Positions 12,761 through 26,887 of a DNA stretch of 64,000 bases are shown piece by piece. Within the stretch, counting starts at the first letter, position 1. Each line of letters opens with the position of its first letter. The translations under genes and the position numbers were made by a program. The notes beneath the pieces were generated by a model, which was not told where the DNA came from, did no database searches, and saw only the letters and a program-made list of their open reading frames with translations. Origin of the DNA: Trochalopteron elliotii (Eukaryota > Chordata > Aves > Passeriformes > Leiothrichidae); NCBI GenBank assembly GCA_024734555.1, contig JANPWX010019815.1:1752359-1816358 (forward strand), given 5' to 3'.

Positions 12761-15082
12761 TCTCAAAGCAGGAGAGGGAAATACTGGAAGGAGGTGGGTT
12801 GGAACGGCAGACTGACGTGCCTTTGAGTCTGGCAAGTTAGAAAGCAGCTACTACTAATCAGCTGCTTGTGACTGGGTTACATCCACACAAGTAGGACTTA
12901 TTTCGTGAGTTTTTCCTGAAGATAGGATGTGGTGTTAGTGTTCTATGTGTGTGTGTAGATGTTTTTATATACCTATGTGTGTGGAGATATTTATTTATTT
13001 ATATTTTTAAGAATAATGCAGGTTATTGGCATTTGCCTTTTTACTCCACTTTGGGGAGCAAATAATGATAAAGACCATTAAATACTTGTCAGTTTGTTAC
13101 CAACTTTTTCTGGGGACCGTTTATTACTATAGCAATTGTTGTGCCTTGAACTGTCTGGTAATGTAGGCCCCTCGTCCCCATGCGAGATCACAGAATTAGA
13201 ATGTTATGTTTCCGTTAAATATGCAGTTATTTTCTATAGTATTCAGTTACTGCCTGTGTTTTGCTAGTGTATTGAGGTATGTGAAAGCACTTGATCATCC
13301 ACATTGATCAGAATAGGATTTCCATTAGCTATGTATAGTGTTGATAAAAAGCTGATAAAATTTTGTTCATTCAGAAGGGGAAAAATCTAACTGAGGACCT
13401 CAGAACAATCATGTTAAAATATGTTCCTGAGTGTAGGAGCAGTCAAAATTTTCATAGTTCTGAATGCTGGTGGTACCTTCTTTTTTATATGAAAATATGC
13501 TTCAGAAGTAGCATTCCTGCAAGGTAAGTCCAGAACTGCAGGAGCTTCCTGCTCATCTCAATTTAGAAGAACTTTGCTGTTTATTGGAACATTTAGTTTA
13601 TTAATAAACTCATAATTTTAGTAAAACACTTCATTGTTAATTTTTCATTGCTAAACATCATTTGGGGACCTACTGCTTTCCTTGGAAATGGCCTCCAAAA
13701 AGATTCTTTTGAAGGTTCTGTCATAAATCTGTGACATGGCCAACAAAAACAAATGATTTGATGTTTTTACGTGTTTTAATGCCATGTTACCTTCAGTGTA
13801 AGTACACTCTGTATTCGTTCTAACTTGAAATAAAAAAAAATGAGATGCCCTGAGTTGGGGGGAAAAAGGGATTTTTTTTCCTTGTTGAGTTTTATTTGGT
13901 TATTTCTGTTTGATCATAATTATATTATTCAGTTTGGTCCAGTCTTCTCTGCAGAGGAGATATTAGCCTCTACAAATGAAGTAACTTTTTGCCCTTGTCA
14001 TATCCATAATGACCATGTAGATAGGTAACAAAAATTGTTGGTGGGTTAAGTATTTCAGTTATATGGGAAAAGAAGCTGTAGTGAGTAGTATAAAAATGGA
14101 ATTGTAAAGAGTTGCTCTGTTACTTTTTATAAACAGTTTAAGGAAATTTTTTAATGTTTTGTGGTATTCTTTGTTTGCTGGGGGAAAATATGTAATAATG
14201 AGAGATGTTAAATAGTTTTTGGCCTCTGTTAATCAGTACAGATCATAAACCAGTAATGCTCTTGTGTTTAACAGATTGAAATTTCCATTCATTCACAGAC
14301 TCTGGAGAGGTATTTAAGATACCTTCCACACATCCTACCATTAGTTTTTTATAAACACATTGAGCTCTGTCTAAAATAATAAGATTTTCCATTTTACTTG
14401 TACTGTGCCTCTGGAATATGGTTGTATAAATGCAGTTTCCTCAATAAATGGCACTTTAAATTTATTTGAGGCAAATATGCAGCCTTTTTGTTTTCTATGA
14501 GCTGTTATTATTTACTTTAAAAAGTTCCTGGTTTTTTTTTCCCCTCGTATCTATATTGATAAGGTACTATTGAGCTTTAATTTGATGAGGTATAAAGATT
14601 CACAGTCCACTTGTTTCCTTAATCACGCTTCCTTTCATTTGCCTCAGGTTTTTTTTTATTTATTTAAATGTATGATCAGGATTATGTATGGTACTATGTG
14701 TGGAAACTTACTGTGATACTCAATGTTCAGCCTTGATACTGTGGCTCTGGAATCCATTTATCATTTTTAAGGCTTTGTCACTCTGTAAATTCATCACCGT
14801 TTTTCGGTTGGTTAGTACTGCCAGGTCAGTGTCATCTTTGGCTGTTTTCATCTACTCAACTTCTGACTGGCAGAACATTCCAGTTGTGTTAAAATTTACT
14901 AGTATAGTAGTTGTATTGTTTAATCCTGTTGCTGTTGGAAAGCTGTGCCATCCTAAACACCATGCTGCAATATCAGCTGAAAATGGCCTTTTCTTATGCA
15001 AAGGAAGTGTTCCTGGTTCTCACTGTGACCTCCACAGCAAAGGAAGATGCTATGATGGTATGGGGTTAAAGTCATACTTTAG
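12761..15082 (+). other. CHSY3: CHSY3 intron 2, unique segment
   Basis: AT-rich intronic sequence with short TG-rich and TATT-rich patches around 12940-13010. I see no gene. An open frame of 185 codons at 14688-15245 runs partly through the CR1 fragment at its end. Its upstream half shows no recognisable domain, so I treat it as chance. Confidence 0.7.
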
Positions 15083-15300
15083 TAGTCTTAAGCTGCACCA
15101 AGGGAAATATAGGTTGGGATTAGGAAAAAGTTTTCTACAGAAGAGTGATAAAAGTACTGGAATTGTCTGCCTGGGGAGGTGGTGGAGTCACCATCCCTGG
15201 TTGTGCTTTAAAAAAGTTTGGATGTGGCATTTGGTGATTATTTGATGTGTTAGGCCTCAATGATCTTGAAGTTCTCTTCCAACGTAGTGATTCTGTGTGA
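15083..15300 (+). mobile_element. CR1 LINE, short 3' fragment
   Basis: Starts at the CTTAAGCTGCACCAAGG block and continues with sequence equivalent to the CR1 C-terminal pol (FRLD.RK.F…W…LP.EVVESPSLEVFK). It ends with ATGATCTTGAAGTTCTCTTCCAACG and a degraded terminal repeat (TGATTCTGTG). It is heavily diverged, about 220 bp long and without coding capacity. Same strand as CHSY3. Confidence 0.88.
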
Positions 15301-15954
15301 GAGAGAATGTATTGTGTGACCATGTTCCATGTGGAAAATGGCAGCTGTTGTGTCCAGTCTACTTGTACCTCCTGGCAGGCCAATGGTTAGTGAATAAGAA
15401 AGGTTTCATTTCATAAAGAGCTGTCGCATTATGGTACTTGTTGAGGGCTTTAATTCCAGCTAAAGGAAGCAATTCAGTGCATCTTAGAAAGAAGTCCCCT
15501 TTTGGTTTTTCAGCTTTATCCCCCGTCATTTGCCACTTTATTTTCTGCTGTTCATTGTTAGTTAAATGACTCCAAATAAACATGTAGATGGTCAGAAACC
15601 CTCAAAGGATTATCTTTGAACACTGGACTTCCTTTTTCAAATCTATTATGTAAATCTAGAGCTGAACATCTATAGGAGACAAACATACAGTAGTTTCCCA
15701 TTTTGCTCTGCACCCTTTGTAGCAAGGAGAACTAAGAAATTAATACTGGAGTCTGCTGGCAGAGTTGATGTTTCTGGTTAAAACATGTTGACTGTATAAT
15801 ACAGGTCCTTTTGTGTTAACAATTCATACCTAATTTAGAAAAAAAAAAATCCTCTGTGTACTGTTCATGAATGCTTTAATTCATGAGGAATTGAAGTGGA
15901 AGATTCCAATTAATTGTTTATGGAAATAAAGGTTGAAGAAGTATGTATGAATAT

Positions 15955-15978
15955 GTGCACACACACGTGTGTGTGTGT
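15955..15978. repeat. Palindromic (CA)n-(GT)n microsatellite
   Basis: An ACACAC run turns directly into GTGTGTGT. Bases 15958-15966 and 15967-15975 are perfect inverted copies with no loop. Downstream the pattern decays into TATG/TATA repeats up to about 16000. A short cruciform or Z-DNA-prone site is possible. Confidence 0.85.
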
Positions 15979-18900
15979 ATGTAGATATGTATATATATGT
16001 GACAAACACTAAAAGAGTGTGCCACTCCTTTGCAATGTAACAAACAGATTGAGGCAATTTCCTTGAAATATCTAAAATAATATTCAAAATCTTAGAAGAG
16101 GTTTTTGGCTAGGTTGGCAATCATGTTCTTGTGAAAACAAGACTTGCATAAAGGCATAGATTTTTTTCCAGTGTTGATGCTTCTTCAGAGTTTTAAACTT
16201 CAGTAATAGGTAGTAAATATATGTGTGTTAAATCTCATGTGTGCCTATATTCCTTAGGCAGTTCAGTTCATGCCTTTGTGTTCAGGTTGCCACCAGTCCT
16301 GCAACTGATACCAAACAAATGGCTCAGTCATTGCAGTGTGGAAGCAGTCTGCTCCTGCCATCTCTGGCAGCTTTCTTGGAAGAGAGTTGTCAACTTCTGT
16401 AGAACTTAGCTTTTCCTAAGTAAATAAATTAATGCAAGTTGTAGACCTAAAACTGCCTTTGGAGTCTGCTTGCAGTGATCTGTGTTACATGCTGATATAT
16501 CCTTTGGTATGAAAAGATATGTTTTCAGTGCCTTTTTGGCATTCAAAGGATGAGAAGAGCCATAAAATTCTTGAGGAAGCTTTGAGTGCCCTTAGTACGT
16601 GCAGGCATTAAAGCTACTGCCCATGAAGGGTGTTCTGAGCCGAGATGAAATCAGTCCACCTTTTCTCTTTGCCGTGGGAGAAATCACTGTCTTTTTATGT
16701 CCTTCACTTACAGCTGTAGCAGGGAACCTGTGGCTTGTAGGAGAAGTGTGGCCATTGGATTTGTCATAGTCTGCAGCAGCTTTTTTGTGTTCTGGTTTTG
16801 GGTGACACAAAACCATGTAGGAGCAGGACACTCACCAAAGCGTTTGGTTTAAGAAGAGTCATTTCTCCTCTAGGGAAGGTTTGTTTCCTTTCCTGCCTTG
16901 CTGCACTTCCTCTCTGTATACATCTCTTTAGCCTACTTTGTGGGAAGTCTCTTCAATTTAGAGTTCAATTAAATGCATGTCACATACTGAATATAGTGAC
17001 TTATTTTTTGCCATAATATTGCTTCCTTGCTCAGAGCTTACCTTCCCTTCATCCTCTGTCTCTTTCTACGGCTTTGCCCTTTGTGTTTTGTTGCCACTTG
17101 GTCTCATTTGCAGTAAAATTTTTCCTCTGACTATTGCCTCTGCTTTTGAAGTGACATGAAAGCCTGTAAAACCATACAAAATTACTCCGTGGTACTGCGG
17201 AAGTGAAACTGTTTCAGTAAAAGCTGTGATCTGTCTATGAAAAGAAAAAAAATCTTGCTAATGAAATAGATGTGCAAGGCAAACATATTAAAGGGATGAT
17301 GTGGGCTGTTAATGTTTCCTTCAGTGGTTTGAACACACATACAAAGGGGATATGTCATTTTCAGTGCATGAAACATTAATCACTTTTGGAAGTTATTAAG
17401 GAAGAAGTATGTTTTTTCTGTAGCTTTTTTTACACCAAGGTCTCAGAAAAGTAGCTTTTAAGTAAGCTGCTTGCTTCAATCAAGAAATATGTCCATAGAC
17501 ACTTCTCAGCTATATTGTCTTCCTCAAATCTTCAGATTTTTTAATTAATATATGTATTTTCTTAAGAATACTGCCGCTACAGTCTTACATTTCCAGAGAA
17601 AGTCTTACAATTTTTTTAAAGGTTTTGTGGAAAGCTGACAACTGGAAGGTAATTCTCTGAGGTTGGGTGGAGTATAGGTTAATGCTATGTCAATCTGGTG
17701 CACTCCAGCCTGAGTGTGGTGCACTTTTCCTCACACAGCGATAGTGGCATTGAAGATGGTGCTCTGCCTTCTTCTGTTGTGTTACCCCATAGTGCTGAGC
17801 AGCTGAATGCCATTATCTGAAGTGTTGCTTTGACACCAGACAGATTTTAAGATAAAATCAATTTTCTTGGGGCTTCCTGTGCACCTCGGTGTCTTGAATA
17901 TTCTTTTATTGTCTTTATTATTATTTCTCTTCAGTGCCTTTTTTCAGTGGCAAAAGGTGGTGTAAACTGCTGCTGAGCTCATAAGACCACATTTTTTATA
18001 CTTACCCTTTTTGTTCACTCATGATCCCTCGTTCTTCAGCTCTTAAATATTAATGACACATAGCATTCTTTGTTACAAGTTTTCAAAACCTGAACAATGT
18101 CATCTTCATGGGACATATCTTCAAAGTTTTGCCTAATAAGAGGGCAATAATAGCTTTTAGAAAGCATTTTTAATGTTTAATAATTTCATGCACATTAATA
18201 TCATAATGTTCTCCAGATGGTGAAATAACAAAGCAATAAAAATGCTTTCACCCTGGTAATGTGTGTGTCTCCCTGAATGCCTGCAGCCACGTTCTCTGTT
18301 CTAAATCTTTCAGATGCAATCAGTTAAATGTGGTTAGTTCTCAAAATTAGTTGGATGGGAGACTTATGGAAGACATTAGGTGATTGAAGGAAATGATCTT
18401 GGCAGTACCTGGTGCATTTCTCACTTTCCTTAACCCACACTCAGGGAATGCCTGTAGACCAGAGTGAAGGGTGGAGCTCCCGGGGTACTGCTTGCTGAGG
18501 TACTTCCTCTAGAAGAGCTGTCAATCGTGGTTCTGGCAACTAGTGACCCAAAGAAATCCCATGTTAATCTGCTTGACAATCTTCGTCTGACTTTTTCTGG
18601 TTTATGGTCAGCCTACATAAATCTCTTTGAAAATTTTTGTAGTATTGCCATGCATTATTAACCAGCTCAACAATGTTAATTTTGTAGCTAGATGGATTCC
18701 TGTCCTGTTCAAGAGCTGAACTATCAGAGTTCTGCACAAGTGATTAGAAAGTCTTCCAATGTTCAAGTGGTTTATGATCTTCATCGAGGTGACTTTTTAC
18801 TCTGTGTGTGCATTGTAAGTAATTGGTGGTAGGCAAAGCCGAATTGGTTGTTTGGGTTGTGAACTGCTAGTGCATACTTGTTGGTTTGGCTGCAGAGTTT

Positions 18901-19531
18901 CTGAAACAGGATTGTGAAGCGTTTCTGAAATGTAGGTACAGAAAAAAATACGTCCTTTAAGGGGGTATGCTCTCAAGGCCAGGTGCTGGCAAAGCCCTGG
19001 GGTTCTGAAGAGGTGGAAGGGATGGGAGCTTCACATGCGTGGCTTGGACATCTGCACGATCATCACTGAAGATGGAATGCAAGATTGAGAGATGTTTTTA
19101 TTAGGCAAAATGAGGATACCTGAACAGGTGCTCAACTGAAAAGTTTTCTATGAGCTCTGAAGAGATGAAAAAGAGAACAACATGCAACAGTCTTACCAGT
19201 CTCCTGTCTAGGGGGAGATGGATGTGACAAAGTGAGCGTGAAAGAGGAAAGTGGAGAGAAATGAAAAAATGTGCTCATCTAGGAAGGCATAAAACCAAAT
19301 ATCTTCAACCTGGGTCAACATGTATAGCCTTGCAATAGGGCCTTGAAATTGAGGACTTTGAACCAAGTGCTGTTGGAGCTGAAAACAGGGGGAAGCTTTC
19401 TGTGGTTGTGAATGATTTGTTTCCAGCTAAGGAGATATGTTTGGGGCTCTTGTAGGTAAGTGAAGAAGGGATAAATTGGAAGAACTACTAAATGCTAATG
19501 ATGTCAAAATATAGTGGTAGTGGCGATATAA

Positions 19532-19575
19532 GAAATATCCTTAAGAAATATCCTTATTTCAAGCAAGGATATTTC
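19532..19575. repeat. 11-bp motif in two direct and one inverted copy
   Basis: GAAATATCCTT occurs at 19532-19542 and 19545-19555, and its exact reverse complement AAGGATATTTC at 19565-19575. The second and third copies can form an 11-bp stem with a 9-base loop. No mobile element is recognised around it. Confidence 0.88.
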
Positions 19576-22500
19576 AAGCAAAATTAAAGTTGCACTAGTT
19601 CAGACGTGATATGTATTTATGGAAGAAGATAATGTGGTCTCACTCTTTAATAGAGCCAGTTCACTAAGGGTTCATACCTAACATAAAGGACACTTGAGTC
19701 AACTGCAGTTTTAATAACGGCATTTTGAGTAGCCTTAAAAAACTGGATTTTTAAACTCCTGCTTAGTTTAGTTTCCTTTATTTGTTTTATAATTAATTTT
19801 TATTTTTATAGCTTATGTGATAGGCACCCAAATCAACACAAAATTAATAAAGATCTACAGAAAAAGCGATCATTCATGCATGCAGGAGTGAGAGTAAGTT
19901 TAAAAGTATGAAGCTGTATTTTATAGGGATTTGCGACTATTGCTGTTTTGGTTCTTGTTGATTTTGTTGGGTTTTTGGGCTCATTTTTGATTTTTCATTT
20001 GTTTCCTTTTATTGGGTTTTTTTGTTTTTTTTTTTTTCTCACGCAGTTTAATGGACTAGTGCTGGCACTCAGACATCCTTGGTCTGTAATTTCTTGGGAC
20101 AATAAATCCTCAGCCTTTCACTGTTACCTATACTACCAACAAGAAGTTGCATCAGAGTCTGTGCAGTAGGCTGCTGTTGTTGTTCATCACCTTCACTTTC
20201 AGAATGCACCTGTGTTTTGCTTTCTAGTTGAATGCTGGACTGAAGCACCCAGTTCCAGAACCTGGTTGCCTCATGAGCTAAGTCAGACAGGACAGTGTCC
20301 ATACTGTTAGGTCTATACCTGGTTAGATTAATTTTCTGTAAAAGGTTTGGTATGGGTCCAGTCTAAGTGCACAACAGTGGAAAAGGATGTATAAAATTGC
20401 AGTTTTTATGATTCCCTATCAACTTAGGGTAATCATTTATAAGTGGAAGTTAGCCCATGTTAAATACCTGTCAGGCTCATGTTTTCCATCAGGTGTTGCT
20501 TTTCAGGCACTGGATAAAACTGGACCTCTTCTTCCACAGTCTAAATGCATAATCCAGGTCAAGAGCACCTCTGCGCAGAGACCAACCATTTCAAACAGGC
20601 TTCTCAGACCACGGGGTGCAATATGGTGTTTGAAGCCAGGATTTTCGAATTCATGGGATTTTTTTTTTTACTTTCTACTTGCTTAATGCTTCCAATCTTG
20701 CATGAGATATGTTTTGTTTTCAGTCAGTCTGTTCTCTTCCTATGAAGAATGTCAACAGAAAAAAAAATAAAAGGACTGGAAAATATGTTCCTATTTATTT
20801 TGTTAGATTTACTGTTTTGTCCCTTGGCAGTGTCATCATCAAATTTCAGTCACCTTTTGATTTTACCTGGGGATTTTTTTGACACATCTTTTTTTTCAAC
20901 CAGTGTATATGTTATGCTGCATACTATGATTTCATATGGGCTTTCAGCTGAAATTTGTACTTCATTTCTATCAACAGTTATTTTCAGTAAACTTACTGGT
21001 ACGCAGCTCAGTTTTTAATATGCTGCATTCTAGAACAAGTTCTGCCAGTGTGAGCTAAAGGCAAAATTTTGATGCTTGGCAGATGTGGTTTTTGCAGACT
21101 TATTTGTGTGCAGTACAGAGGTAGAAAAGCAAGTCTACTTCAGAACAGCTGTTGTTTAGAAGCCTGTAGTTTACATACATTTACAGGGTTTTTAGTAGTT
21201 TGCCTAAACATAGTAGCTTTAAATATGTCAACTGTATGGTGATTTATCATCATCAATTTTAGTAATTCTTTTCTACTTACAGTTAATAAAATGTAATTTC
21301 TTTTAAATTGCTAGACAGATGATGTTAATTTATCTGTTTCTCATCCCAATGTTTCAAGAGCATTATAACGGAGATAGCAATCCAACACAAAAGCAAATGA
21401 CCACCTCATAAAAGAAAAAGCCTATAAAGCCCAGTGGAGACTAACGAGTTGTGAATGTTCTGTTTTTTCCCTACTGTCGTAGTACACAACACTTCCATTA
21501 TGCCTGTTCATCTATCAAGAAAAGCTCTTTGGGAGGAAGCACTGTGAGGAAACTCTCCATCACCACATCTGTTAGTTTAGGAAGTGGTAGGATACAACAT
21601 CAGTTGGCTAAGGAATGCAAAGGAAAAGGCACGAGTCTTCCTTTTGGCAGCCAGAGAGGGGAAAGAATGTATTTTGCCAGCCATGGACTGGTATGTGGTA
21701 ATCTTTCCTCCCTTCAGCCCATGTGTCAGCATCCTCTGAGACATTCGTTACACACAGGAGAGTCCTCACAATCTGGACAGTCCTTCACTTGCTGTAACAC
21801 AGGAGGAAAATTATGTGTTCCTGTGTGAAGGAATTGGGGAGGACCATGAAATAGAGGCTTTTCTGAATGCATTTTTCTTTATTTTCTGACATTGCAACTC
21901 CCAGGCTTTGTCCCATCAAAAAAAGGCAAGTATGATTTGCCTTGAAAATTGTCCGCTCCATAAGAATTAGGGTTTTATTTTTTGGTTTAAATTATATCTG
22001 TGTCCTAGATACTTTAAAATATTCAAAGTGGTATTTCTGTCCCTGACTGACTTTCAGTTGAATATTTTTACAGACTTTCATTTTGCCATTTTGTCACACA
22101 AAGTGTAGGAAAATCAGGATATTCTTTAAGTGCAGAGCATACATATTTCCCTTTCCTGGGGCTGTTTTGTGTAAATCTATAAGAGGCACAGGTAGAAGAA
22201 AAACCCCACAATTATTTGGTCAATTGTAAATTGCGACTGGATGCTTAGTACTCTCATAACTTTTCTGCTTCATGATTACATTATCAAAACTGATTCATGA
22301 AAGGTTTTATTTCCACCTTTTATTTGTAGTCTATACTAATGGTAACCATGTTACCAGTATACTTCCTCTGACATGCAAACCAGTGTAAGTTAAAAGATGT
22401 AGGATTTCTTTATTGTGCAGTAACAGCTATTTTATTCTGTTCAGGTGCAAGAGGAACATATATGTACATATAATGAACTTGCTATTTATGGAAAACTGCT

Positions 22501-25500
22501 TCTGTGGCTGCATATGCAAATACCTATTGTGTCATTACTTCATCCAAATTTTTGTTTCAAAATTCTTTTCCATAGATTTTGTATTGGTCATGATGTTTTG
22601 TTCTTCCTGAAAAAACTGTAGTCCAACACTTTCTCTCCAAGATAGTGAGACCTTGTGAAAAAACCTCTGTATGGATGACAAACTTCATTAAAGAGTTTGG
22701 TACCACATGATTTCAGCAGTTTTGCTGGTAGGCTAGGCTTTAGTGTGTGACTATGTGCTACTTTTATAAAGAGGAATTCTTCAACCTTTTAATAAGATAT
22801 ACTTTGTTGAAAGACAAGCAGCGTATGTTAATTGCCTAGCTCAAACCCATAGCATTCACAAGTTGTACTACTGTGGAATGGCAACATGCTTTGCATGTTA
22901 TTTTTTATTATTTCTTCTGATCCCTGGGATAAAGTGTTGTAATTTTTCCCATCTGTTGTTGTGTTTCTTTTGGTTCTTAAATTCTAAATGTTCTTCCACT
23001 GTGCCTAACACCTTTCATAGTTATCCAGCAGTTTCTGAGGATCTTTAAATATTTGATGCAGAATCTTTTATTATAACAAGAATTAGACAAGAAAGAATTT
23101 TTCGGGTTTCTCTGTATAATTTATCAGGTTTCCCTTTTTCCTTGGTATTCTGAGGATTTATCAAGGTTTTTTTATTTCAGATGTTGTTTTTTTTTTAACT
23201 TGGTCAAGAGTTGTGTTTATGATTAAAATCAAAATACAGATTGTTTGACTAAAAGCATATTTAGCTATTACAGAGTTGAAGGATACATTGATTCTCTTCA
23301 GCTTTGTGGGAAAGAGCTTAAATAGTTTTAAGTATTCATCTTGTAACTTAATAAACCTTCTTTTTTGGCTAGTATGTAAGAGATAAGAAATAGTAAACTC
23401 CATTGAACAATTAGCAGAGATCGATAGACATTTTCTTTGATGATACATCCTCATTGATGGTACCTTATGGTTTCTAACAGGCTTCCATAAATGATTGGAT
23501 TAATTCACTGGCAGTGGTTTAGCTATTGTAATTAGATTAGTTTGGTTTTGGTGCAGTTCATAATTAGTAAATATCATGTGCTTTTTTAACTGTGCCATCT
23601 CTGAAAGAGTTGACATTATGATGGTGTTCTCTAAGAAGGTTGCTAAAATGGCTATTCTCATACTACTTTGAATTACAGAATTTAAAAAGACTGAAAGTAA
23701 AAACCTATTTAAGAAAGTTTTTCTGTATCACTCTATCTGTTCTCAGGTTTTAACCTTCTTGGTACTTTGCTTACTTACGTTTTGAAGTTTGCTTTCTGTG
23801 TCCATGCTTATGTTCTTATGTTGTAAGTGTTCTGCTGCTTCTTCTTAGTTGTGTTTTGTTTCAATGTGTAAAGAAACTTGCTTTTTAATGTTTTTTTAAA
23901 CTGGAGGAATACATAAATCTACTTAATTTGTTTACATTGTTGCTGGAGAAGATGGAAATACTTTATAACAATTTCAAAAGTGTTTAAAAATTTTGGAATT
24001 TTTTCCTGTAAAGACTGAAGGTGATCTTTATGTCAATATTCTTTGTGTTCAGAAAGTAATTAGAAGTGCAAATAATTTTCCTTCTCTACATGAAAGAAAA
24101 GGGAAGATCAAAGTTTGAGACAAGCCTTCTTTCTTCCCAAAAAGCAGTTAATATTTCAATTGGTTTCAAGGCATGTTATTTGCAGTGTCTACTTAGCTCT
24201 TGGCTATAATGGTCATGTTTTTGTTGCTTTAATTTGCATACACAAAGTGAGTTTTATTTCAGTCCATTAGTATGGCATAAGGGTAGGATATATTGGAAAA
24301 ATGCACTTTAAATATTTGATTTCAAGTTAGACAGTTCTTAGTTATTGCAGGAAATATGGTAAAGCTACATGGCAAAAACAATAGCAAGGATAATCTGTTT
24401 ATTATATGTTTTCTCCCAGTGATTAAATAGTTTCAGGCAATCCTAATTCCAAAAGCTGCTTTTCAATGTTGAGTTTGGAAAAAAAAAACATTAAAAAGAC
24501 TGTTTTCTGTAATTTTATGAATTTTTCCTTTTGCAAATTTATTTTTCTCAATATTTTGTCAGTATTTATTTACTCTAACAAAGTCTTTGAATAAACCCCT
24601 TCTTAATTCTGCATTTCCCTCAGTATTAAAACACTGTTAATATCATTTTGGAATTAAACTTCAGGCTCATAAACTCATAAACTTCAGGTGTGGAGATATG
24701 ACAACATAATGTAAACTAGTGATGATAGTTTTTAGAGTCTAAGAAATTTCTAAGGTTTTTATTTTTTTTCTTATTCAAGCTTACGTCAAAAATTACTCTT
24801 GCTAGTGCATGACAAAATTTACATGCTTGATATTTTCTCCAAGGTCTGAACTACTTAATTATTTGTGAGTATTTTTGGGGTATGATTTTGTGTTATTATT
24901 CTGCTGGATTTGTACTTCATTAGCTGTCATGCTACAGCAGATTATATAGTTCTCATGGAGGCATGATGATAATTAATAGCTTATAGTCCTCGAAAAAGAC
25001 TTGTAATATTTGTATTTGATAATGATAGTGCAATGCCACTTTTTACATTTTCAGGAGGCATGTTTCTTCTGACATCTTTTTTAAAATTTTGTTTGATATT
25101 GCAATGGAAGTTTCCAGTTTCCAACAAATACTTAAAAGAACGTGGATTTATTTGTTCAGTGGGTTTCAGTTTAAGTCTGTATGCAGAAGGCAGTTAGTCT
25201 AATGCACTCTCTGTTGATTTCCTTGACCACAAAATCACAGTAAAATACTGCTGGGGTTAGTCAGAGGACCATGGCTTGGTGAGGACCCTGGAGGACTGGT
25301 TGGTCTACAGAGGTAAAATGTTGGAAAGGGAAAAATAAATGTTATGTTTGTCAGCTTGTATCATGAGTAGTATTATGGCTGTAGGTAGTAAATTAATCTG
25401 GTAAAAAGTGGTTTTACCTGTACCTGAAAGCAGGCTTGGTTCATCTGCTTGTGGTAGATGAGTGGGAAAAACAATAAAATAGTAAGAAAAAAATGGAGAA

Positions 25501-26887
25501 GGCTTGTATTGTAATCCTGTTTGAATGGAAATACTCAGGGTTGAGGAATATGTGGAAAAAGTGGATAAAAAGATGTACTTTTTTTTTCCCTCACCAGAAA
25601 ATACAAAGTAATCAGTAGAGGTCTACTCCATCAGTTACAAGTGCAAGCCTGTTATTTACTATTTAACAAGAAAAGGGAATTAAAGTGCTTCATATTTTTA
25701 CTTGTAGCAGTTTGATATTAATCTTATTTAGTAATGTAAATTCTTTAAGAAGAAGTATATAACAAAATGCACACTTTAAAAATTTGATGTCATGTTAGTT
25801 TTCAGTTTTAAAATTTGTTGGGTTATTGTGACTAGACAGTAGGTAGTATATAGGAACTAATTTTGATTTTTACACAAAGGACAATAAGATGCTGAACTGT
25901 CAGAAACTAATCAATGATGCTCCCTGATGCTGGGGAGATCTGTACATATTATTCCTTGTTTGAGTGAAATGTCATCACACCAGTTCTATCTTTTCAAGTT
26001 TAGATGATTCTGTTGCACATATGTATCATGGTATAAACATATTTGTACATTAATAGGCATGTTTCTTTAAGTACATTTACTCTTGGTAAGGATAACTATG
26101 GACCAGGAAAGGACTTAATTTGAAGAAAAAAAGAAGTAGGAAAAAATGGGTTATCTTCATAATTTCAAATATTCACAGCATTAAAATTATGGCATTAGAA
26201 TTTCCCAAGATATTTAGGAAAATTGAAGTTTCAGCATTCTTAAACCATAAGCAAAGAGAAAATAAATATGATTTAAGTTTGAAAAAGGCAGAATGATATA
26301 AGTCAGTAGCTTAAATACTGTTTTTTATTGGAGTGGAATCTTGTACAAAACACATGAAAATGTCTAATTTTCCGTAACGGTTTTAAATGGCATACATTGT
26401 TGGGTTGTATTGATTGGCTATTTCATTATGGTTTGCATAAACTTCATTCAAGCATAAGACAGGATTATAGTATTTTTCTAGTGCTCTTACACCCGAAAGA
26501 CTCACTGCTTCATATTTTTATCTCAAATTTTGCTAATGTTCTCTAAGTAAAAAGTAGTGTCAGTTGTATAAACTCTTTGACTTGGCACTTTTTAATGATA
26601 TCAAAATGCAGCAATATTTTGTCTTTAAGAAGTTGGTCAGACTTCTCTTTGTCAGATTGGATTTAAATCATAGACTCAGGGCTACTTTTCTGTTCCTTTC
26701 ATAGTCCTTTTTTCTTCCCACTGTAGAAAAAACACATCCATAATTCACGAGACTATTAGAATGTACAGCTAGCAAGAATGGTTGTCACTATATGCAGCAA
26801 ACTTAAGTGTCTTAAAATACAACAGTGCGAAGTTGTCATCAGAATGAAAGACTTCCTGTCAGAGCCATGTTACCTGTCAGTAACATG

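Larger units (their letters stand above)
15301..26887 (+). other. CHSY3: CHSY3 intron 2, long unique segment
   Basis: About 11.6 kb of AT-rich DNA in which I recognise no exon, RNA gene or transposon. It contains a palindromic CA/GT microsatellite at 15955-15978, a direct plus inverted 11-bp repeat at 19532-19575, and T-rich runs near 20013-20038. An open frame of 125 codons at 21451-21828 has no motif I can place. Confidence 0.65.

Noticed and set aside
14688..15245. Open frame of 185 codons that looks partly membrane-like
   Set aside because: Its last third is CR1 3' sequence. The first part has no motif, splice support or codon bias, and is best explained by chance.
21451..21828. Open frame of 125 codons with Cys/His-like spacing (zinc-finger thought)
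   Set aside because: The Cys and His positions do not fit C2H2 or other finger spacing, and nothing else supports a gene.
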